Shown here: positions 57,764-64,000 of the stretch, one piece after another
Position numbering within the stretch: position 1 is the stretch's first letter
Layout of the letters: each line of letters starts with the position of its first letter
Origin: Euwallacea fornicatus
Taxonomy: Eukaryota; Arthropoda; Insecta; Coleoptera; Curculionidae
NCBI RefSeq assembly: GCF_040115645.1
Contig: NC_089545.1
Span: 2,108,001 to 2,172,000 of the forward strand
DNA: 64,000 nt
Reading direction: 5' to 3'
The notes under the pieces: generated by a model
Told to the model about the DNA's origin: nothing
Seen by the model: only the letters and a program-made list of their open reading frames with translations
Database searches by the model: none
Translations under genes and position numbers: made by a program

Positions 57764-60700
57764 TATGTAATATCAGCGCAATACTGGAATTGCACATATC
57801 CCGAAGAGGTTCAAATTGCCAGAAGCGTGACTTGTTGAGAAAGCAAATAAACACACCTTTAGTGTATCGATTGGCACAGGTAAAGCGAGCGGTTCTAATG
57901 TTTCTCTAACGAAAATCTCCTCTTCCTTCTCTTTGTGCAGATTTGCTTAGTTGGATTAATCTGATATCTACGCTTTTCCTCGCTGGCAACTTCCAGTTTC
58001 GTTTTCTCTAGGTTCCTTATTAGACTCATTACTACCAGATTCCTCAAATAAGCGCTGTGTAAAATTTTCTTGCTCCAAGCCCCAACTGTCTCAAAATTTA
58101 CGATCGCGTTATAATTAGCTGCCCAACGTGATCACTACAATTTTTTTTAGGTACCAATTTAGGCTTCTCCCTTTGGCTCTCAGCTGTATCGATCATATCA
58201 CTCCAAGGGATTTCAGTGCCAAATGAAAAAGTTCCCCTAATTTTCTCACCTATTAAGGTTGGTGGCGTGGCCCCTCTTCTACCTACATTTGACAAGGTAT
58301 GGTCGGACATTATAGGCCTCGTTGTAACTCATACGCCAAAACTTGCGAGGGATAGATCGGCCAGGATCGCTCTCTTCGATTCTGGTCGATCAGATTGGAA
58401 TGTCAGCAAATACTCGTTACGAAAAAGACTAAATAAGGTGGCATCAAGGACGAAATTGTTTTTCGAATAGTTTATTTTTCGATCCCAAACATAGTAAATA
58501 AATTCTCGACCTTTGCCTCCCGCTTCGGTTTGGTGCTCCGTCTAAATTAACGATCTTCATTAATTCTAATGTTACCTGTAAAGGTTTGATGTCTGCTTTT
58601 AGAAACGCCCTATCAGTCAGGGGTTAAAAGGTTCTTTGCAAGTTTATCTCGTTTGTTTTAGAAGAACTCGAGTTCAAACAATTAGGTCCAATAAGTTTTG
58701 CCCTATTTTATTCCGTCTCTAGGATAATAAATTTCAATGAACGTTATTTGCTTGATGCGAGTGTATGGATTATAACCTAATAAAACTCCCATTACTCTTC
58801 ATATGAAGCTTTATTGTCGAGTTTTATTAGCAAAATTCAAATTATCATTTAACTGGCCAGTGGTTCTCCGAATACCATGTCATACCAGTGGAAAAAGCAA
58901 ACGTCGTAGACGTTACAAATTGGAATAGGCTGAAACTCTTAGATAACAAAATTATCTTCTCTCGTCTGTTCATTCCGTTTGAGCTAAACTTTCGGGATGT
59001 TATCGGAGCAAGGTTTTAAATAGTTCATTAAAAACTCCATCCTCATTCTAAAGTTTCACTTGTACTTCGACTTTCTACCAAACTTTTGCCACTCAGCGAC
59101 GACGAGTCTCTTTTCGAATTCGCGTAATGTCGTCCGAATAGCTGACAACACTCTAAAAAGTTTCTGCACTGCCTTCTTCCGACTCCTGACAACTCTCTTT
59201 TGAATAGCCCAAGTCCCAAGTTAGGAAGGCCCCAGAATGTGCGATATTAATCAAACGGCTTTTCTGAAGCGGACATGATTGTGAATTTTTATGCGCTTAA
59301 ATTAATGATTCCACTTCGCCTTGAAGGTCTTGAAGTAAATGAATTTCATTGTTGGCTATGTGTGAAGGGAGGCCCATATCACGTCAGGCATGAGTTAGTG
59401 CCGCTCGGGCCACCCATCCGATCCGCCCATCGAAAAAAGCCTCATTACACAAGAGTTAAATTAATTTTTCATTTTTGTCCATTGAGATCGTATCTTCTTA
59501 TTTGCTTTTTGCCTCGGGCGTGAATCACTCTTCCGAGTTTGCTATTTTCGCATATCATGGGGAGATATTGAGTGGATTTCGTTCGATACTGCCGAAGAAT
59601 TTTTTTGTGTAATTGCCGGAGTAATAGTTCGTAGATATTCTCAACATTCGCACAATCACCCTCGTTTATGGCAGTAACGGTCCTGTCCAACGGTAGAAAA
59701 AGGATAATACCTTATTCACCCTTAGCAAGTCCACACGTATATGTACGCGTGTCCAAGCAAAGCAGCAACAAAGAGCAATATTTGTCATTGTTGACGAGAT
59801 CCCAGAATTTCTATATGAAAGACATTGGAATCGCGTGCATTTCTTCCTTTCGACGTTAAGATGCTCACATTTGCTGAATGCATTGCTGGTATGATTTACT
59901 GGTGACAAAATTCGTGGGCAACCTCTGCCTTGATTGGTACGGTATTGACATGATTCAATGACATCCGACAGTTTTACCTGACAAGTTTGACAAATTCGTC
60001 GCATTATTGTCCAACAAGAGTGTCAATCTGACGGACGAGCTGTGTACTCATTTCTATTGTAACCTGAACTAACCTGTTTCTATTCAGGGATTAAAAATGA
60101 CAGTTTTCCCACGCTGTCGTGACCTCATAATAGTTTTTGCCTTCTGCTCTTTCATGTTCGCATTTGCTGTCTAGCTTGAATGGGGAAAACTTTAAGACGG
60201 GTTATCATTACTTTTGACTGCTTGAATTTCCATTTCCATTTTCGGTTTCACCACTATCTACCACTTCCAGTCACACATATATCAGCAACAATAATTTCCA
60301 TAAAATCTTGCATTCCTTCAAAGCAATTTTTATTTCCTGGAATCGAGTTGTTCATGAAGTTTGTGAGGAATGTTTTCTATTCGTGATAACTCCCTATAAA
60401 ATTAAAGATACATATTTCAGCGTCAGTTTACAATACAAAACCGACGTGGTTGTTTAAATTAATATAAAGCTGCAATTGCAGGGGAAGATGGTAATCTAGC
60501 TTGGCCAATAAAAAATCACGCAAATATTGCGTGAACTCTATCGGTCGCAGGGAAATTCGATCTGGTCATTAAAGGGGAATGTAGTGTTTATTAAAACACA
60601 CATTTTTGACAATTAATGCTGGTACAGCGAAACTCGGAATATTCCGGACTAGTCAAATATTTGGGATATTAATAGAATCTCATTTTCAGGTGTTTTTTCG

Positions 60701-61446
60701 AGTTTCAGGTTCAACTGCTCTCTCCATAATATAAGAAGTCATGCTGACGAACAAATAATAACACACTAACATAATCTATGATCAAATTCCTATTTTACTT
60801 CATTATTATTTGAGGTTTACACGCACCCCAGGCTCGATTACTGTAATATGAAAACCACTAGCATGTAATTACGGTTTTGCCGCAATGTACCCTAGTGTCA
60901 CCCTGTACAACATTCTCTATAAACTGCTCTCTATTATTCGCGTGTAATAATTAAGGCAATAACGGGAAGAAATATGTATACTGAAAACCTTCAAGATCAT
61001 GTGGGCTCCAGATGATTCAGTACTCGATGGACCTTTAAAATACCTTCGTCTGCGACACAGACCATTTAGCTAAATGTTTAAACTGTTAGCTGTTAGAGGT
61101 TTTATGGTTAGCAAATGGGGTATACTGAGCTATAAGAGCTGCCTACAAAGGTATTTAATTCGGTTGAAATGGTACCACCTTGGTACCCGTTTTGCGGATT
61201 TGATTTATCGAAATGTCAGTTGAGAAATGGTTTATCTTCATGGCGAGTCGACTGCCAAACTTGGACGTGGCCGTTTTGTCGCGTTTTGTATTAAGTTCCT
61301 TAAATTGTCGCCCTCCCACGCCTTAGTGTTGGAGATACGGTTCCTGACTGCTTTTTCATATTAATCATGTGAGATTAAGCCTGGAGGAATGGCCGTAACA
61401 AAAGAAAGAGCTTGAACTGAATGCAAAATTGGTTGTCCACAGCATA
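57764..61446. other. Gene-free stretch
   Basis: No gene recognised. Frames at 58216-58470 (plus) and 59666-60004 (minus) have protein-like stretches but no motif, and each is opposed by another frame. A right-hand repeat end, ACCCTGTA, lies at about 60900-60907. Confidence 0.45.
60516..60534. repeat. Perfect 19-bp palindrome
   Basis: TCACGCAA and TTGCGTGA form perfect 8-bp inverted arms around ATA. The arrangement resembles a site for a dimeric protein; no neighbour supports a specific role. Confidence 0.75.
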
Positions 61447-61475
61447 CAGGGTGTTTCAGATATGAACGTCGTAGA
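61447..61475. repeat. Solitary CAGGGTGT transposon terminus
   Basis: CAGGGTGTTTCAGATATGAACG follows a TA and matches the left end of the element at 56980 (CAGGGTGTCTCAGAAATGAG). No matching right end is found within the next kilobase or more, and the downstream 300 bp have no transposase motif. Confidence 0.6.
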
Positions 61476-62984
61476 TCTAATCGCCGGTAGATCTTGATGA
61501 AATAGCAGAAAGGCTACGGTGCATGCTTGTGTGCTTCTAAAGTTACGCGAGATCTAACGTGTCCAGCAATCGGACACTTTCTTCGATCCCATTTTTCCGC
61601 TTTCGAAACATATTGAGAAGAGCTGATTTGCCTGGGGCATGGCAGGCTTCTCATTGAACCGAAAAGGTTCCTCCCGGATCACATTTCAAAGTGAACTTTT
61701 CAAAGCCGTTTTGAATCAATGAGAAATGCGATGTAGTCATTAACTTAAAGTTCTAAAACCCCGCCAAAATGCGTCACTTTGGTAAGAAGCAGCGAGTTCA
61801 CTTTACTCATTTAGTCAGCATTTCCTTATCCGATCTGGCCACATTCTCCGTCATTTAAAACCGCCACCGAACTTTTCCTAATGAAAAAGAATGGTCAAAG
61901 TTTATATTTCGGTTATGGTTATTAACTTCCCAACTCCGAGAAGTTGGTAACTATAACTCTTCACCACCCCCGATCCTTTATCAAAATAATTCCTCTTAAG
62001 TTATTAATTGGAAAACATCTATAGTTGGAGAGGGTAAAGCACTCGCTCTCAGTGCAAAAGCAGCATATACAATTTAAAAAAGTTAAGCCCCAAGTTGTCT
62101 CCTTGCTTGTGGCCTGTGGCTATACTTTTTCATCAACAGGTAGAGCTTTTTGTAACACAGGGTCTAATTAAATTATCGCGACGCTTTGTTCTTTCTTTGG
62201 GGGGATAAAATTAAATTAAAAAAGAACAAATGGAGAAACTTTATACCAAAAGTTGCAGGAACGGCACCGTGGAGGCCGTTCAAACTGGACCGAGTTTCCA
62301 GTCGTAGGAAGCACTACGAAATTAAAACGAAGAAAAGAAGTTTATTGTGTTTTACGATTTTAGTTATTTCAGGTTAACTGGTAGTAGAAAAGGGGAATGG
62401 CTGGATAGGATCTTACTGTCCATTGGATGAGTGACTTTAATGAAAAATAAATTAGAGCCTCAAGCTTTTTTATAGCCGCTCTTTTATGCCAATATATTGG
62501 CTCATCAAGTAAGAGCATAGCATATTATGCGGGATTTATCTGCGAGCTTTACGAGCTAGGGTGAGATACTTAACAACCTGGATCTCGACAGGAATGGCAC
62601 AACCCTTTTACAAGAAACTGATCCGGGTTAATATAGTTCTCTATCTCCCCTATGCTGATAAACATTATTCTCTTCCTAGATATCTTATCTCATATGTGTT
62701 ACGTGCTTGGTGTTTGTTCTTTTGTGGAGTTTTTGAACGAACCGTAAGTTGCTAAGGTTTGAAGGAAGTACTGGGAGCTTTTGTGATTTGTCTGTGGTCT
62801 GCAAATTTTCAGCTATTAGATAGGGTAAGAGTCTATTACTTGAGTTTCTTTTACTATTCCAGAAGCAATAATGGATTAATGAGACATACGGAAAATAAAA
62901 AAAAATTGATTTACCCATGACCTCAAGTTCTTACGTTCTGGCTTCAGTAAAAGGGATTTTCCGTATGCCGTAGGTTGCGTAAGT
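61476..62984. other. Gene-free stretch
   Basis: TTCTCATTGA and TCAATGAGAA form a 10-bp inverted pair near 61650 and 61716, possibly a leftover of the transposon whose end lies at 61447. No gene is recognised. Confidence 0.4.
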
Positions 62985-63400
62985 ACTGTGCTCGTCGTCT
63001 TTTTACTCTAAAAGTACCGGCTTTGTCCTCATTGTGGAGTGGAAGTCCCATCTCAATACATCATGGTCCCACATGTAATGTGCATTGAGTAGAAGGTCCT
63101 GCTGACGAACTTGTGCAGTCCCATCAGCAACCGGTCGTCAGCCCACGCCTGCGCGTTGATCCCTTCAAATTGACGCCTATCTAATCAAGCAGGAGACACC
63201 ACAGTCGGGGTGAGAAACGGGCGTCCTGTGGACAGCCACCCTTAACCCAGCCTTTCTTCTGGTGGTTCCCCAGAGGTGCCGCTACTTCCCGAAGCGTCAA
63301 TTTAACCCATCTTACCAGCGAGGATGGCGTGACTCGATCCATAAGGACACATGTTTGCGATCCTTACCTTGTCGAATTTGCGTTCAGTGTCAACGAATTG
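62985..63400 (-). pseudogene. Non-LTR retrotransposon reverse transcriptase fragment
   Basis: On the minus strand the conserved RT blocks appear in order, in shifting frames. DTERKFDKV (about 63391-63365) matches D.(E/K).AFD.V. An open stretch (about 63342-63184) has SSLVRWVKLTL, then GCPQDARFSPRLWCLLLD and a stop; this matches the GCPQG..LSP.LW..(V/L)(V/L)D block. A second frame (to a stop at 63055-63053) has GINAQAWADDRLLM; WADD at 63145-63134 is the catalytic (Y/F)ADD motif with W in place of the aromatic Y. A weak continuation reaches about 62985. The pattern fits the I/LOA/Jockey/R1 side of non-LTR elements; the exact clade is undecided. The endonuclease and 3' tail are missing. Confidence 0.85.
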
Positions 63401-64000
63401 GACGTAAATAAGTAATGAAATAAACTCCATAGGAAAGTAAAAATGTATTTACATGAAAAAGTGATATTTATTTCTTGAATTTCTCATGCGATATTGATGC
63501 GAAAACTCCTAAAGTATCTGATGTGCTTGATTTCTTTATATCGGCGTATATTGCACTACCCAAGGGGGGTGTTGCTTACAGGATTCTTTTGCGAGTCGAG
63601 TCACAAAGTTGACGATAAAACTTTTTTGTTAGTTTGGGGGATGGACGATTCCGTGCCAAATAATATGGTATAAAGAACTTCGTGGAACGAAACAAGTTTG
63701 GCTCAAAGAATATAAATTTTTTGTCAGCTTGTGTCACAAAAGTATCAATTTTCGTGTGTAGCGTTTTTAACTACAATTTTTACGCTGCGAACGCCCTCTT
63801 TTAATATCGCGATAAGCAACTTGACACGTTGACACTGCTGGAAATCTGCCTTGGAAACTTTTTGCATTATACGCTTCAAGGCGCGTGAAAGCACCTTTGA
63901 AATATCGCACCATATGAATGATTGTGCAACGCTTTACCAAAAATTTTCAATCCGTCCTTGACAGAGTGTTATTGAAAATCCATTTCACAATCTTCTTTAA
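63401..64000. other. Gene-free end of window
   Basis: No gene or further reverse transcriptase motif is seen upstream of the fragment on the minus strand. The sequence is AT-rich and non-repetitive by eye. Confidence 0.45.

Noticed and set aside
60900..61475. Element between ACCCTGTA (60900) and CAGGGTGT (61447)
   Set aside because: The ends face outward from each other in the wrong order, so they belong to different insertions.
1..64000. CRISPR arrays, bacterial operons or phage modules
   Set aside because: No regularly spaced identical repeats, no long dense ORFs and no Shine-Dalgarno spacing; the content is eukaryotic transposon debris.

Overview
The window looks like non-coding nuclear DNA from an arthropod, most likely an insect. 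The base composition is AT-rich, there are many homopolymer runs, no open frame exceeds about 160 codons, and no operon-like packing is seen. Everything recognisable is transposon debris: mariner relics with DD34D-type transposases, relics of the insect DUF4817/DDE_3 (Tc1-mariner-like) transposons, short CAGGGTG...CACCCTG-ended repeats, and a non-LTR reverse transcriptase fragment. The CAGGGTGT/ACACCCTG termini and the GGAACACCCTGTATAT repeat class are what I would expect in a beetle, but that is inference. I could not identify one credible host protein-coding exon, tRNA or rRNA. The segment is best read as intergenic or long-intron DNA.

Layout. 1-7.4 kb: unassigned AT-rich DNA with one inverted repeat near 145-214. 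7.4-8.7 kb: a near full-length, dead mariner on the minus strand. 8.7-18.3 kb: mostly unassigned, with a few mid-length open frames of unknown meaning. 18.3-18.9 kb: a decayed DUF4817/DDE_3 transposase on the plus strand. 19.7-20.4 kb: a 732-bp element built almost wholly of two 245-bp inverted arms. 26.5 kb: a compact 23-bp periodic palindrome. 28.1 kb and 33.6 kb: short DDE_3 transposase scraps. 33.9-34.6 kb: a palindromic element in which both arms are the 3' end of the same kind of DDE_3 transposon, in opposite orientation. 39.4 kb: a 16-bp minisatellite. 42.9-43.3 kb: a GGAACACCCTGTATAT repeat cluster with a hairpin. 49.1-49.6 kb and 52.0-52.8 kb: two pairs of diverged direct repeats. 51.8-52.0 kb: a Tc1-like transposase scrap. 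55.2-56.0 kb: a second mariner of the same family, plus strand, with an internal deletion and intact flanking TA. 57.0-57.8 kb: a 784-bp deletion derivative of a DUF4817 transposon with terminal inverted repeats and TA flanks. 61.4 kb: a lone CAGGGTGT terminus. 63.0-63.4 kb: a minus-strand non-LTR reverse transcriptase fragment.

No feature here appears to work with another as a living system. All transposases carry stops, frameshifts or deletions. The most interesting structures are the palindromic or foldback derivatives (19.7, 26.5, 33.9 and 43.2 kb), because transcribed inverted repeats of this size can form hairpin RNA. I see no evidence for a new enzymatic or defence system. All family calls rest on reading motifs by eye, without a database search.
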